Assembly: GCA_910589655.1 (NCBI GenBank) | Contig: CAJUTJ010000174.1 | Coordinates: 43,179-107,178 of the forward strand | Length of the DNA: 64,000 bases | From: an uncultured Acetatifactor sp. | Lineage (GTDB): Bacteria; Bacillota; Clostridia; Lachnospirales; Lachnospiraceae | Reading direction: 5' to 3' | In this document: in pieces, positions 24,151-32,966 of the stretch | Numbering within the stretch: the first letter of the stretch is position 1 | Layout: the number at the start of each line of letters is the position of its first letter | Made by a program: the position numbers and the translations under genes | The notes under the pieces: generated by a model | Seen by the model: only the letters and a program-made list of their open reading frames with translations | Told to the model about the DNA's origin: nothing | Databases searched by the model: none

Positions 24151-27100
24151 GACATTTCCTACATTAAAATTGAATAATCCACTGCATGACAGAATGGAAC
24201 AGACCACGGTAGAGAGGATTTCATCCACCAAAAGAAAGGATGTTCTGAGGATTTATCTGTTTAGCGCCCGTCTGATTTTAAAGGAAGATATCCGGCAGAC
24301 GGAAGAAGAAATTAAAAAACAATTGTTCCCTAATGTGAATTTGGTGGTGAAGATACAGGAGAGATTTGAATTGTCTTCCCAGTATACTCCGGAAAATCTA
24401 ATGGAAGCGTATCGGGACAGCATTCTCAATGAATTGAAAGACTATAGTCATATTGAATATAATGCTTTCAAACAGGCGGATATTACATATCTTGAAGATA
24501 ACCGGATGGTACTCACATTGGAGGACACTGTCATCAACCGCAGCAAGGAACCTGAACTGATGCGTGTACTGGAAAAGATTCTGGTGGAGAGATGCGGTTT
24601 TTCCGTCAGACTTGAGACGGCATATAAAGCTGCAAAGACAGGAAAATATGCCGAGGACAATGAATTAAAGTTAAAGATGCGGGTGGACGAAATTTATCAC
24701 CGTGTGAAAAAAGCCGTAGGAAATGACGGCGGCGGTATGGCTTCCGGCGGAGAAGTGTCTGCGCCGGTTGGGAAGACAGGAGAGGCGGCATTGGAAGCGG
24801 ACGGAACAGGAAAAGCATTCCAAGGAGGGCAGCCTGCGGGAGGCAGCACCGGAAGTTTTCAGGGAAAAGGGGAATTTCGGAAAGGGGAATCCCGAAAAGG
24901 AGATTTTTATAAAGGTGAATTACACAAAGGGGAATTCCGGAAAGGAGAATTTCGAAAGGGAGAGTTCCGGCGGGGAGGAGATTCCGTCAAACGCTCCGAT
25001 AATCCGGATGTGGTTTACGGTAAAGACTTTGAGGAAGAAGCAATGCCCATAGAGGACATTATCGGTGAGATGGGCGAAGTGGTTATTCGGGGAAAAGTAT
25101 TGAAGCTGGATACCCGGGAGATTAAAAACGAGAAGACCATTATACTTTTTGATGTGACAGATTTTACCGACACTATGACGGTAAAACTTTTTGCAAAGAA
25201 CGAGCAGGTAAAGGAAATTACCGGCGGAATTAAAGCCGGTTCTTTTGTAAAGATTAAGGGCCTCAGTATGATGGATAAATTCGACCATGAATTGACCATC
25301 GGATCCCTTGTGGGTATAAAAAAGATACCGGATTTTACAACAACCCGTATGGATACCGCACCTCATAAGCGAGTGGAGCTTCACTGCCATACCAAAATGA
25401 GTGATATGGACGGCGTCTCGGAGGCGAAGGATATTGTGAAACGGGCCTGCAAATGGGGGCATCGTGCCATCGCTATTACGGATCACGGAGTAGTACAGAG
25501 TTTTACGGACGCAAATCATGTATGGGAGGATTTGTGGGGGGACGAGAAGAAAAAGAGAATTCAAGCAGGGGACGAACATCCTGACAAGCAGGACTTTTTT
25601 AAAGTCATATACGGTGTGGAAGCCTACTTGGTAGATGACCTGAAAGAGATTGTCACCGGAGATAAGGGACAATCTCTGAATGAAACCTTTGTGGTATTTG
25701 ATATTGAAACCACCGGATTTTCACCTGTAAATAACCGTATTATTGAGATTGGTGCGGTGAAAGTCTCCGACGGGAAGGTGGTTGACCGCTTTTCCGCTTT
25801 TGTGAATCCTAAGGTGCCTATTCCTTTTGAGATTGAGAAGCTTACCGGTATCCGGGATGACATGGTTGCCGGTGCGCCGTTGATTGAAGAGGTGCTTCCC
25901 CGGTTTCTGTCCTTCTGTGACAATTGTGTGATGGTGGCTCATAATGCCAATTTTGACATGAGCTTTATTATGGAAAATGCCAGAAGACAAGGGCTGCCCG
26001 CCGAGTATACTTATGTGGATACGGTTGGTATAGCAAGAGTCCTTCTGCCCCACCAATCCAAACATACGTTGGATGCCGTGGCAAAGACTTTAAATATTTC
26101 CTTGGAAAATCATCATCGTGCAGTGGATGACGCGGAATGTACCGCTTGGATTTTCGTGAAGTTTATTCAGATGCTGGCGGAGCAGGAAATTTATACATTG
26201 TCTCAGGTCAATGCATTGGGTGCTGCCAGTGAAGACATTGTGAAGAAGCTGCCCTCTTATCATGCCATCATTCTGGCAAAGAATGATCTGGGACGCATTA
26301 ATTTGTACAGACTGGTATCCGCTTCCCACCTGACCTATTTCAGCAGACATCCGCGCATTCCTAAGAGCATGGTGATGAAGTACAGGGAAGGATTGATTCT
26401 GGGAAGCGCCTGTGAAGCGGGGGAGCTTTACCGTGCCTTGCTGGACGGTCAGAGCGATGTGCAGATTGCAAGACTTGTCAATTTTTATGACTACTTGGAA
26501 ATACAGCCTTGCGGGAATAATAAATTTATGATCGCTTCCGAAAAGATCCGGAATATTAATTCCATGGAAGACATCCGGAACGTGAACCGGCAGATTGTGA
26601 AGCTGGGAGAGCAGTTTCATAAGCCTGTGGTGGCTACCTGTGACGTACATTTTCTGGATCCTGAGGATGAGGTATACCGCCGTATTATTATGGCCGGCAA
26701 GGGGTTTGAGGATGCGGATAATCAGGCGCCGCTGTTTTTACATACTACGGAAGAGATGCTGGAGGAATTTTCCTACCTCGGAAGCGATAAGGCGTATGAG
26801 GTCGTAGTCAAAAATACGAATATGATTGCCGATATGGTGGAGACTATTGCACCGGTGCGGCCGGATAAATGTCCTCCCGTCATAGAGGACAGTGATAAGA
26901 CTTTGACTAAAATCTGTTATGATAAAGCTCATGAAATATACGGACCCAACCTGCCGCAGATTGTGGAGGCGCGGCTGCAGAGGGAGCTGAACTCCATTAT
27001 TTCCAACGGATTTGCGGTGATGTATATTATTGCCCAAAAGCTGGTGTGGAAATCGGTGGAGGACGGTTATCTGGTGGGATCCAGAGGATCCGTAGGAAGT

Positions 27101-28780
27101 TCCTTTGTGGCGACTATGGCAGGAATTACCGAAGTCAATCCTTTGAGTCCGCACTATTATTGCAGTCAATGCCATTATGTGGACTTTGAGAGCGAAGAAG
27201 TGAAGGCTTACGCGGGTAAGGCAGGCATTGATATGCCGGATAAGGTCTGCCCTGAATGCGGTGAGATGCTCCATAAGGACGGTTTTGACATTCCTTTTGA
27301 GACTTTTTTGGGATTTAAAGGGGATAAAGAGCCGGACATTGATCTGAATTTTTCCGGTGAATATCAGTCCAAGGCTCATAAATACACGGAGGTTATTTTT
27401 GGAGCGGGTCAGACTTTCCGGGCGGGAACCATAGCGACTCTGGCGGATAAAACAGCCTTCGGCTATGTGAAGAGATATTATGAGGAAAGGGGAAAGCATA
27501 AACGAAACAGTGAGATAGACAGAATTGTATCGGGCTGTACGGGTGTCAGAAGAAGCACGGGACAGCATCCCGGAGGTATTGTTGTACTGCCGATCGGACA
27601 GGATATCAATTCCTTTACTCCGGTGCAGCATCCTGCAAACGATATGACTACGGATACCGTTACCACACATTTCGATTATCACTCTATCGATCACAATCTG
27701 CTGAAACTGGATATTCTGGGACATGATGATCCTACTATGATTCGTATGCTTCAAGATATGACGGGGAGGGATCCCTTAACCATTCCTTTGGATGGTGCGG
27801 ATGTTATGAGCCTGTTCCAAAATACCGATGCATTGGGCATAACGCCTGCCCAAATCGGCGGCACAAAGCTGGGATGTCTGGGGATTCCGGAATTCGGTAC
27901 GGATTTCGCCATGCAGATGGTTATTGACGCGAAACCTCAGGCTTTTTCCGATTTGGTGCGTATCTCGGGACTGTCCCATGGAACCAATGTATGGCTGGGC
28001 AATGCGCAGGATCTGATCATGAGCGGAACGGCTACCATTTCTACCGCAATCTGCACCCGCGACGATATTATGCTGTATCTGATTCAAATGGGGGTGGAGT
28101 CGGAGAAGTCCTTTAAGATTATGGAAGCTGTGCGGAAAGGGCAGGTAGCGAAGGGCAAGTGCGGCCAGTGGGGGGATTGGAAGGAAGATATGCTGGCTCA
28201 CGAAGTGCCGCAGTGGTATGTCAAATCCTGCGAGAAGATTGAATATATGTTTCCGAAAGCCCATGCGGCGGCATATGTAATGATGGCGTGGCGGATTGCC
28301 TACTGCAAAATTCATTATCCGCTTGCTTATTACGGCGCTTTTTTCAGCATTCGTGCGAAAGCCTTCTCCTATGAGATTATGTGTCAGGGTCAGGCTCATC
28401 TGGAGGCAGTTATGACAGATTACAAGAAACGTTCCGACACGCTTTCTAATAAGGAAGAACTTGCTTACGGGGACATGCGGGTGGTTCAGGAAATGTATGC
28501 AAGAGGCTTTGAATTTGAACCTATTGATATTTTCAGGGCACACTCCAGAGATTTCCAAATCGTGGGAGATAAGCTGATGCCTTCATTAAACAGTATTGAC
28601 GGACTGGGGGAAAAGGCGGCAGATGCTATTGTGGAGGCTGCCAAGGACGGCCCGTTTCTTTCGAAAGATGATTTTCGCGAGAGGACAAAAGTATCAAAAA
28701 CCGTTGTGGATATGATGGCAGGATTAGGGCTTTTAGGAAATCTGCCGGAGTCTAACCAGCTGAGTTTATTTGATTTGTAA
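24134..28780 (+). CDS. polC: DNA polymerase III alpha subunit, PolC type
   Basis: 1548 residues, somewhat longer than usual for PolC. Order of parts: N-terminal domain (1-200), low-complexity insert (about 200-290), OB fold (about 310-400, VVIRGKVLKLDTREIKNEKT), PHP domain split around the proofreading exonuclease (VELHCHTKMSDMDGV about 412; exonuclease motif FDIETTG about 520), then the polymerase core with GSRGSVGSSFVA, the zinc finger CSQCHYV...CPECGE and the catalytic DIDLNFSGEYQ (about 1065), then the tau-binding end. It is the leading replicase of low-GC Firmicutes. It starts at ATG 24134 inside ispG, so translation is coupled. The insert is built of about seven KGEFR-like units (about 245-282), which is unusual. 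Confidence 0.97.
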   Translation: MKPFFETFPTLKLNNPLHDRMEQTTVERISSTKRKDVLRIYLFSARLILKEDIRQTEEEIKKQLFPNVNLVVKIQERFELSSQYTPENLMEAYRDSILNELKDYSHIEYNAFKQADITYLEDNRMVLTLEDTVINRSKEPELMRVLEKILVERCGFSVRLETAYKAAKTGKYAEDNELKLKMRVDEIYHRVKKAVGNDGGGMASGGEVSAPVGKTGEAALEADGTGKAFQGGQPAGGSTGSFQGKGEFRKGESRKGDFYKGELHKGEFRKGEFRKGEFRRGGDSVKRSDNPDVVYGKDFEEEAMPIEDIIGEMGEVVIRGKVLKLDTREIKNEKTIILFDVTDFTDTMTVKLFAKNEQVKEITGGIKAGSFVKIKGLSMMDKFDHELTIGSLVGIKKIPDFTTTRMDTAPHKRVELHCHTKMSDMDGVSEAKDIVKRACKWGHRAIAITDHGVVQSFTDANHVWEDLWGDEKKKRIQAGDEHPDKQDFFKVIYGVEAYLVDDLKEIVTGDKGQSLNETFVVFDIETTGFSPVNNRIIEIGAVKVSDGKVVDRFSAFVNPKVPIPFEIEKLTGIRDDMVAGAPLIEEVLPRFLSFCDNCVMVAHNANFDMSFIMENARRQGLPAEYTYVDTVGIARVLLPHQSKHTLDAVAKTLNISLENHHRAVDDAECTAWIFVKFIQMLAEQEIYTLSQVNALGAASEDIVKKLPSYHAIILAKNDLGRINLYRLVSASHLTYFSRHPRIPKSMVMKYREGLILGSACEAGELYRALLDGQSDVQIARLVNFYDYLEIQPCGNNKFMIASEKIRNINSMEDIRNVNRQIVKLGEQFHKPVVATCDVHFLDPEDEVYRRIIMAGKGFEDADNQAPLFLHTTEEMLEEFSYLGSDKAYEVVVKNTNMIADMVETIAPVRPDKCPPVIEDSDKTLTKICYDKAHEIYGPNLPQIVEARLQRELNSIISNGFAVMYIIAQKLVWKSVEDGYLVGSRGSVGSSFVATMAGITEVNPLSPHYYCSQCHYVDFESEEVKAYAGKAGIDMPDKVCPECGEMLHKDGFDIPFETFLGFKGDKEPDIDLNFSGEYQSKAHKYTEVIFGAGQTFRAGTIATLADKTAFGYVKRYYEERGKHKRNSEIDRIVSGCTGVRRSTGQHPGGIVVLPIGQDINSFTPVQHPANDMTTDTVTTHFDYHSIDHNLLKLDILGHDDPTMIRMLQDMTGRDPLTIPLDGADVMSLFQNTDALGITPAQIGGTKLGCLGIPEFGTDFAMQMVIDAKPQAFSDLVRISGLSHGTNVWLGNAQDLIMSGTATISTAICTRDDIMLYLIQMGVESEKSFKIMEAVRKGQVAKGKCGQWGDWKEDMLAHEVPQWYVKSCEKIEYMFPKAHAAAYVMMAWRIAYCKIHYPLAYYGAFFSIRAKAFSYEIMCQGQAHLEAVMTDYKKRSDTLSNKEELAYGDMRVVQEMYARGFEFEPIDIFRAHSRDFQIVGDKLMPSLNSIDGLGEKAADAIVEAAKDGPFLSKDDFRERTKVSKTVVDMMAGLGLLGNLPESNQLSLFDL

Positions 28781-28826
28781 TGTAGTAGCACATTTTTAAA
28801 AAAATTAAAAATTTTAAAAAAAGTAC

Positions 28827-28855
28827 TTGCATTTTTTCGAAATGTGTATTATTAT
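28827..28855 (+). promoter_or_regulatory. tRNA promoter
   Basis: TTGCAT (28827-28832), 17 bases, TATTAT (28850-28855), placed about 30 bases before the tRNA. Confidence 0.55.
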
Positions 28856-28886
28856 AAGCAAGTACTGCTGATGCAGTGCTTGCAAT

Positions 28887-28958
28887 GGCTGATTGGTCAA
28901 GCGGTCAAGACGCCGCCCTCTCACGGCGGAAACAGGGGTTCGATTCCCCTATCAGCTG
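28887..28958 (+). tRNA. tRNA-Glu (anticodon CTC)
   Basis: A 72-base cloverleaf. The acceptor GGCTGAT pairs with ATCAGCT (first pair G-T) and the discriminator is G. The D arm is GTCAAGCGGTCAAGAC. The anticodon stem CCGCC/GGCGG encloses CTCTCAC, giving anticodon CTC for GAG codons. The T arm AGGGG/CCCCT encloses TTCGATT. CCA is not encoded. The overall sequence is the usual bacterial tRNA-Glu pattern. Confidence 0.95.
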
Positions 28959-28992
28959 TGACTGTTTTTTAACAGCCCAACCCTAAAGAGTG

Positions 28993-29032
28993 CTGCAAAC
29001 CTTGAAATTACATGGTTTGCAGTATTTTTTGT
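28993..29032 (+). terminator. Terminator after tRNA-Glu
   Basis: CTGCAAACC (28993-29001) pairs with GGTTTGCAG (29014-29022), followed by TATTTTTTGT. Confidence 0.8.
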
Positions 29033-29191
29033 TTCATAGAAAATTTCTTGTGAATTGGAAAGTGTACGTCACAAAGATTATGAGCGGTTGATTATACTTT
29101 TAGAAGAGGTAAAACCATAGAATACCGGCAGGAAAAGAGAGGGCTTTCGACAGGTTAGCCATCTAAATAAATACGATAGGAGAAATGCAAC

Positions 29192-30142
29192 ATGAAAGTA
29201 TTACAAAAAGTAAGTGATTTCTTTGGCAAATACATGGCTGTCATTGTGCTGGTAATTGCCGCATTGGCATTGTTTGCCCCACAGTCATGCCTGTGGATTC
29301 AGACTTCATGGGTCAATTATCTTTTGATGATTGTCATGTTTGGAATGGGGCTTACCCTGAAGCTTGAAGACTTTAAAATTGTGGTCACCAGACCTAAGGA
29401 TATTATTGTAGGCTGTATTGCTCAGTTTACAATTATGCCGCTGCTGGCCTTCGCGCTGGGAAAAATATTCGGTTTGGAGGCAGGCCTGTTGGCCGGATTT
29501 GTTTTGGTGGGAACCTGTCCGGGCGGTACATCCAGCAACGTTATGACTTATCTCGGCAAAGGGGATGTAGCGTTATCTGTGGGGATGACCAGCGTAAATA
29601 CTCTTCTGGCGCCGTTTATGACTCCTGCTATTACATATCTGCTTCTGAGGACTTCCATTACGGTGGACATATTAAGCATGTTCTTATCCATTATCAAGGT
29701 GGTAATCGTACCCATAGCGCTGGGCTTTATAATTAACAAATTCTGGGGAAAATATACACAGAAGGCTGCCAATGTGCTTCCCATGGTGTCCGTAATTGCC
29801 ATTACCATGATCGTTGCAGCCGTGGTTTCCCATAATGCCGAGAAGATATTGTCTACCGGAGCCATTGTTTTTGTGATTGTCATCTTGCATAATCTTCTTG
29901 GCTATGCCTGCGGCTATGGAGTGGGAAAGCTTATGAAAGCCTCTCTGCCCAAGAAGAAAGCGATGGCAATCGAAGTCGGTATGCAGAATTCGGGACTGGC
30001 TACCTCTCTGGCGGGCACGGCATTTCCGGATCTGGCTATGGCAACGGTTCCGGGCGCGATTTTCTCGGTGTGGCACAATATTTCCGGAGCCGTCTTAGCG
30101 AATGTGTTCAACCGGCTGAAGGAGCCAAAAGAGGAAGCATAG
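29192..30142 (+). CDS. BASS-family sodium-dependent transporter
   Basis: 316 residues with nine to ten membrane helices. The family hallmarks are present: MFGMGLTLKLEDFK, the VGTCPGGTSSNVMTYLGKGDVALSV stretch (first discontinuous helix, sodium site) and EVGMQNSGLATSLA (second). Bacterial members of this bile-acid:sodium symporter family move bile acids, ketopantoate, pyruvate or other organic anions, so the substrate is open; a gut habitat makes bile acids a possibility only. ATG 29192 follows a GATAGGAG site. The gene stands alone between the tRNA terminator and a repeat cluster. Confidence 0.88.
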   Translation: MKVLQKVSDFFGKYMAVIVLVIAALALFAPQSCLWIQTSWVNYLLMIVMFGMGLTLKLEDFKIVVTRPKDIIVGCIAQFTIMPLLAFALGKIFGLEAGLLAGFVLVGTCPGGTSSNVMTYLGKGDVALSVGMTSVNTLLAPFMTPAITYLLLRTSITVDILSMFLSIIKVVIVPIALGFIINKFWGKYTQKAANVLPMVSVIAITMIVAAVVSHNAEKILSTGAIVFVIVILHNLLGYACGYGVGKLMKASLPKKKAMAIEVGMQNSGLATSLAGTAFPDLAMATVPGAIFSVWHNISGAVLANVFNRLKEPKEEA

Positions 30143-30247
30143 TTTGTTGCCGAAATTCTCCTACATCGGCTGTACCGCCGTATATAAAGTCCGCAAGCAG
30201 AACCAATGCATGTAGAAAACAGTGAATATGCGGTTCCATGTGCCGCT

Positions 30248-30530
30248 GGCTTGGGAGCTTTGTAAAAGTGTGAGAAGAATTTCTAAATCTCACACTGAAG
30301 AATGCCAAGTGCAGGTATTCTTCTCACTTATTGTTTGTGCCGACTACGTCGGCATGACGGGAAGTGTGAGGGAAATTACTAAGCTCGAAAAGACCTTGCT
30401 AAGTGATTTCACGCTCTGCGGAGCAGAGTTTCTCCCAGACTTGCACCGATTTATTTATTGTTTGCACCAATTCATGGATTGTTTGTGCCGACTGCATCGG
30501 CATGTTTGGAAGTGTGAAAGTAAATTTCCG
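30248..30530. repeat. Family B cluster in the leader of the LytTR regulator
   Basis: It holds two family B cores (near 30330-30356 and 30479-30504, each TTTGTGCCGAC...GTCGGCATG or close). It also has a GTGTGAGAAG.../CTTCTCAC inverted repeat and a GCTCTGCGGAGCAGAG hairpin. The stretch GGAAATTACTAAGCTCGAAA also occurs at 43650-43690 and 43806-43842 with small changes. No gene is visible in 30143-30565. Confidence 0.8.
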
Positions 30531-30565
30531 AAATTTGATTGGTATGTGCGCTAGGAGGTATAGAA

Positions 30566-31324
30566 ATGAAAGCGGCAATCTGTGATGACGAGAAAAGCGA
30601 GCAGCAGATCCTCTGTAAATATGTGCAGGAATGGGCAGCGGAAAAGGGTGAGACTGCAGAGCTGAACTGCTTTGACAATGCGGAGAGTTTTCTTTTTTCA
30701 TGGGAGGACGACAAAGAGTATACCGTGCTGATTCTGGATATTGAGATGGGGCGGATGAACGGGATGGAGCTGGCGGGGAAGATCCGCGGATCCGGCTGTG
30801 ACATTCCCATTTTGTTCGTTACCGGATATTCGGAATACATGCCCTACGGTTATGACGTTACCGCGCTGCATTATTTGGTGAAGCCCGTCAATAAGGAGAA
30901 ATTCTTTTCCGTACTGGACCGGCTGCCGGAGGGGAAAAGGGAGGCGGAAAAAATTTTATTCCAGACCGACGAGGGAAATGTGAGCCTTCCTTTGGAAGAA
31001 ATATGGTATGTGGAGGCGGAAGGCCATAGATGCGAGATGCATACACAGAATGACGTGATATCCCTGAAGGAGAGTATCGGCAGTGTGGAAAAGCGTCTGA
31101 CGGAGCTGGGGACGGTTATAAAATGTCATCGCTCCTATCTGGTGAATTTGCAGCATGTGTCAATGGTGTTGAAGGAAGAACTGGTTCTGGATAATCAGGA
31201 AAAGATTCCTCTCAGCAGGAATCTCCGGAAAGCGGCGAATGCTGCTGTTGTCGCTGAATGCGGCAATGTGGATTTTTTTCATGCCGTGGTTTGTGAACAG
31301 GAGACTGAGCAGATTTCAGAATGA
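30566..31324 (+). CDS. LytTR-family response regulator (AgrA-like)
   Basis: 252 residues. The receiver domain starts MKAAICDDEKSEQQ, with the phosphorylation Asp in VLILDIEMG (about residue 55) and the Lys in LVKPVNKEK. The C-terminal LytTR DNA-binding domain shows EIWYVEAEGHRCEMHT and VIKCHRSYLVNLQHV. Such regulators in Firmicutes often control peptides, bacteriocins or cell-surface genes. ATG 30566 follows AGGAGGT at a normal distance. Its last 86 bases overlap the beginning of the partner kinase in another frame, an unusually long overlap. No exported peptide gene is seen next to it. Confidence 0.88.
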   Translation: MKAAICDDEKSEQQILCKYVQEWAAEKGETAELNCFDNAESFLFSWEDDKEYTVLILDIEMGRMNGMELAGKIRGSGCDIPILFVTGYSEYMPYGYDVTALHYLVKPVNKEKFFSVLDRLPEGKREAEKILFQTDEGNVSLPLEEIWYVEAEGHRCEMHTQNDVISLKESIGSVEKRLTELGTVIKCHRSYLVNLQHVSMVLKEELVLDNQEKIPLSRNLRKAANAAVVAECGNVDFFHAVVCEQETEQISE

Positions 31325-31961
31325 GCTGGTGAATAAGCATTACGACGAGGTAGAGTCGGTCTATCGGAAGATGCGGGGCTGGCGTCATGATTATCATAAT
31401 CACATTCAGGTATTGAAGGCCCATATTGAGTTGAAAGAGTATCGTCAGGCACAACAATATCTCGATATGCTGGCAGAGGATTTGACGGCGGTGGATACGG
31501 TTATAAAGACGGGGAATGTTATGGTGGACGCCATTTTAAACAGCAAGCTTACCTTGATGCGTGCCCATGATATTCAGGTGGACGTCACCGCAATCGTGCC
31601 TCAGGAAGTGGATATCTTGGGGGTGGATCTTTCGGTGCTCATCGGAAATCTGCTGGACAATGCCATGGAGGCTTGTATGCGGGTGAAAAAGAAGGAAAAC
31701 CGTTTTATCCGTATCTACATCGACATTATCAAGAAGCAGCTGTATTTATCCGTAACCAATTCCACGGAGGGACATGTGAGGAAGAACGGAAACCAGTATC
31801 TTTCATCCAAGCAGGGACTGCACGGATTCGGTATTTTGCGGATAGACAATATTGTTTCTAAATACCATGGTTATATTAACAGGCAGAGTGAGCCGGGAGT
31901 GTTTGCCACGGAAGTGACGCTGCCGCTGGCGGCATGTTTGGAAAATGTGAAAGGAATGTAG
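31239..31961 (+). CDS. GHKL-type sensor histidine kinase, short form
   Basis: 240 residues. One hydrophobic stretch at the start (LLLSLNAAMWIFFMPWFVN) is followed by a helical region with the phosphoacceptor block RGWRHDYHNHIQVL (about residues 46-59) and a GHKL ATPase domain with GNLLDNAMEAC (N box) and HGFGILRIDNIV (G box). Partners of LytTR regulators normally carry five to seven membrane helices; only one is left here, so the sensor part is either dispensable or lost. The start lies inside the upstream regulator gene, with no clear ribosome site, suggesting coupled translation. It should phosphorylate that regulator. Confidence 0.8.
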   Translation: MLLLSLNAAMWIFFMPWFVNRRLSRFQNELVNKHYDEVESVYRKMRGWRHDYHNHIQVLKAHIELKEYRQAQQYLDMLAEDLTAVDTVIKTGNVMVDAILNSKLTLMRAHDIQVDVTAIVPQEVDILGVDLSVLIGNLLDNAMEACMRVKKKENRFIRIYIDIIKKQLYLSVTNSTEGHVRKNGNQYLSSKQGLHGFGILRIDNIVSKYHGYINRQSEPGVFATEVTLPLAACLENVKGM

Positions 31962-31964
31962 TTT

Positions 31965-32070
31965 CTAAGGCCGTACAATGTGCCGCCTAAGGGAAACTAA
32001 GTCATTCCTTAGTATTAAGGCAATGCATGGATTGATTATGCCGCCATCGGCGGCAGGGCTGAAAGAATGA
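31965..32070. repeat. Diverged family B copy
   Basis: The parts CTAAGTCATTCC, GGATTGATTATGCCGCCAT and a CGGCGGCAGG arm match the family B order (see 15060-15180) with many changes. It lies just before the flavin reductase ribosome site. Confidence 0.5.
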
Positions 32071-32085
32071 AAAAGGAGAGTGGAA

Positions 32086-32706
32086 ATGAAAGTATTGATG
32101 CTGAACGGGAGTGCAAATCAGAACGGGACTACTTATACCGCTCTGACGGAAATCGGGAAAGTTTTGGAGCAGGAAGGCGTGGAGTATGAAATCTTCCAAA
32201 TAGGAGGAGGGCCTGTGAGAGATTGTATCGGCTGCGGGCAGTGTTCGGAGAAGGGCTGTGTCTTTACGGACGATAAGGTAAATGAGTTTGTGGCTCTGGC
32301 GAAGGAGGCGGACGGCTTTATTTTCGGTACGCCTGTTTATTACGCGCATCCCAGCGGACGCATACAGTCCTTCTTGGATCGGGTGTTTTACAGCAGCGGC
32401 AGAGTATTTACATATAAACCGGCAGCAGCCGTTGCAGTGGCCAGAAGGGGCGGAAGCAGCGCATCTTTAGATGTGCTGAATAAATATTTCGGCATCTGCC
32501 AGATGCCCACCGTGGGTTCCACTTATTGGAATATGGTTTATGGAGCCAATGCCCAAGACGCCCTTCTGGATGAAGAAGGCTTGCAGACTATGCGGAATGC
32601 AGCCCGCAATATGGCTTGGATGTTAAAATGTTTTGAGGCGGGAAAAGAAAAGGGCATAGAGCTGCCCAAGGCGGAGAGAGGGGCGCGGACAAACTTTATC
32701 CGGTAA
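32086..32706 (+). CDS. NADPH-dependent FMN reductase-like flavoprotein
   Basis: 206 residues of the flavodoxin-like FMN-reductase fold. The N-terminal phosphate loop is MLNGSANQNGTTYTAL. A Cys-rich motif DCIGCGQCSEKGC (about residues 44-56) is typical of the iron-sulfur flavoprotein-like subgroup. GTPVYYAHPSGRIQSFLDR shapes the flavin site. It probably reduces flavin, quinone or small electrophiles with NAD(P)H in the cytosol; the substrate is unknown. ATG 32086 is chosen because AAGGAG stands 7 bases ahead; GTG 32080 is too close to the ribosome site. Confidence 0.85.
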   Translation: MKVLMLNGSANQNGTTYTALTEIGKVLEQEGVEYEIFQIGGGPVRDCIGCGQCSEKGCVFTDDKVNEFVALAKEADGFIFGTPVYYAHPSGRIQSFLDRVFYSSGRVFTYKPAAAVAVARRGGSSASLDVLNKYFGICQMPTVGSTYWNMVYGANAQDALLDEEGLQTMRNAARNMAWMLKCFEAGKEKGIELPKAERGARTNFIR

Positions 32707-32890
32707 AAGGAGACAGAGTCTGGCTAGAGACAGAGCCTTGAGTCATAATAGTATAATTCCATTCGTGCATGACGGGATACCATTCATGCACGATTTTTTT
32801 GTGGGAAAGGAATTGTGGTATGATGATTCTGCTGACGCAGAATCCAGCCGCTGCGCGTCTGCCGCGCTTTGCGCTGAAAGATTCTTTCGT

Positions 32891-32952
32891 TACCATATCA
32901 GGGGAAATCAAATGCTCACTGCGTTCACGCTTGATTTCTTGTTGATATGGTA
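32891..32952. repeat. Long inverted repeat before the decayed ABC gene
   Basis: TACCATATCA (32891-32900) and TGATATGGTA (32943-32952) are exact complements. GAAATCAA/TTGATTTC pair further inside. The element stands where the 5' part of the following ABC gene should be and may mark the deletion point. Confidence 0.7.
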
Positions 32953-32966
32953 TACTATCCAAATAA

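Noticed and set aside
24134..28780. Large minus-strand frames inside polC (for example 26738-27754)
   Set aside because: They are shadows of the polymerase gene, without start signals or recognisable protein families.
29041..29191. Attachment site or integrated element behind tRNA-Glu
   Set aside because: No duplicate of the tRNA 3' end and no integrase in the following genes.
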